Of a DNA stretch of 64,000 bases, positions 63,947-64,000 are shown piece by piece (positions within the stretch are counted from its first letter, which is position 1; each line of letters starts with the position of its first letter). Origin of the DNA: Pseudomonas sp. Its GTDB lineage: Bacteria; Pseudomonadota; Gammaproteobacteria; Pseudomonadales; Pseudomonadaceae. The notes under the pieces were generated by a model. That model did no database searches, was not told the origin of the DNA, and was given only the letters and a program-made list of their open reading frames with translations. The DNA lies in NCBI RefSeq assembly GCF_028293835.1, contig NZ_JAQGNX010000127.1, positions 104,798 through 168,797 of the forward strand, given 5' to 3'. A program made the translations under genes and the position numbers.

Positions 63947-64000
63947 ATGAGCCGTCAGGGGTGTTTTTCGTCGGCTTTAAATAGCCGTTTTAGCCTTCCT
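63947..64000 (+). CDS. start of an unidentified gene, cut by window edge
   Basis: ATG 63947 lies 7 bases after AAGAGAG and opens 18 codons that reach the end of the window (MSRQGCFSSALNSRFSLP). The basic, Ser-rich start could be the n-region of a signal peptide, but too little is visible to name it. Confidence 0.45.
   Translation, partial: MSRQGCFSSALNSRFSLP

Noticed and set aside
1..64000. CRISPR arrays, tRNA or rRNA genes
   Set aside because: No regularly spaced repeats and no recognisable rRNA or tRNA segments were seen in the intergenic regions on reading both strands.

Overview
The window looks like a Pseudomonas chromosome, most likely from the P. fluorescens/P. putida side of the genus. 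The gene families point that way: a TagJ/Fha/PpkA-type type VI secretion system (T6SS), ACS-family MFS permeases, and many LysR, AraC and GntR-FCD regulators. Two REP-like 'GTGGGAGC..GTTCGCGA' elements at the left edge agree. This is judged by eye from protein families, not from a database search. I found no rRNA, tRNA, CRISPR array or intact insertion sequence.

Region 1 (1-7.6 kb) is small-molecule metabolism. It has a thiolase divergent from an AraC-family regulator, then a minus-strand operon of M20 amidohydrolase, periplasmic amino-acid-type binding protein and PhyH-type dioxygenase. A LysR regulator is divergent from that operon, and a second AraC regulator faces the T6SS.

Region 2 (7.9-38 kb) is a near-complete T6SS: tssA-B-C-hcp-tagJ-tssE-F-G-clpV, an unrecognised 295-residue protein, a DUF4280 PAAR-like protein, vgrG, tagH(fha)-tssK-tssL-tssM-tagF. 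Then come pppA (opposite strand), ppkA, an unrecognised 195-residue protein, a DUF4123 adaptor, a second Ser/Thr kinase and a membrane c-type haem sensor. No tssJ lipoprotein gene lies between tagH and tssK. The system appears to be under threonine-phosphorylation control: two kinases, one phosphatase, an FHA protein, TagF, and a Thr motif at the TssL N-terminus. The sensory inputs are unusual. PpkA carries a periplasmic Cache-like domain plus HAMP, and a haem/HAMP receptor is paired with a soluble kinase.

Region 3 (38.2-45.8 kb) is a translationally coupled CoA-dependent catabolic operon. It encodes an ADP-forming acyl-CoA synthetase, two crotonase-fold enzymes, an aldehyde dehydrogenase and an ACS-family permease, with a divergent LysR. 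The set resembles a phenylpropanoid (hydroxycinnamate-type) CoA-dependent chain-shortening pathway. The substrate is inferred.

Region 4 (45.9-49.4 kb) holds a deletion scar joining two truncated genes (an MBL-fold hydrolase and a dienelactone-hydrolase fragment), then a TerC-family membrane protein and a chemoreceptor.

Region 5 (49.5-63.8 kb) is the most unusual metabolic block. It combines two tandem-winged-helix GntR-FCD regulators, a YbhE-type lactonase, a diverged aconitase, a LysR, OtnC and OtnK (3-oxo-tetronate-phosphate decarboxylase and kinase), a beta-decarboxylating dehydrogenase, an Asp/Glu racemase-fold enzyme, a PhaB-like reductase, a CitMHS citrate-type transporter and a HAD phosphatase. 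Together they suggest an inducible pathway for an unusual hydroxy di- or tricarboxylate, or its lactone, ending in a C4 sugar acid and triose phosphate. I do not recognise this combination as a described pathway. A gene truncated by the window edge begins at 63947.
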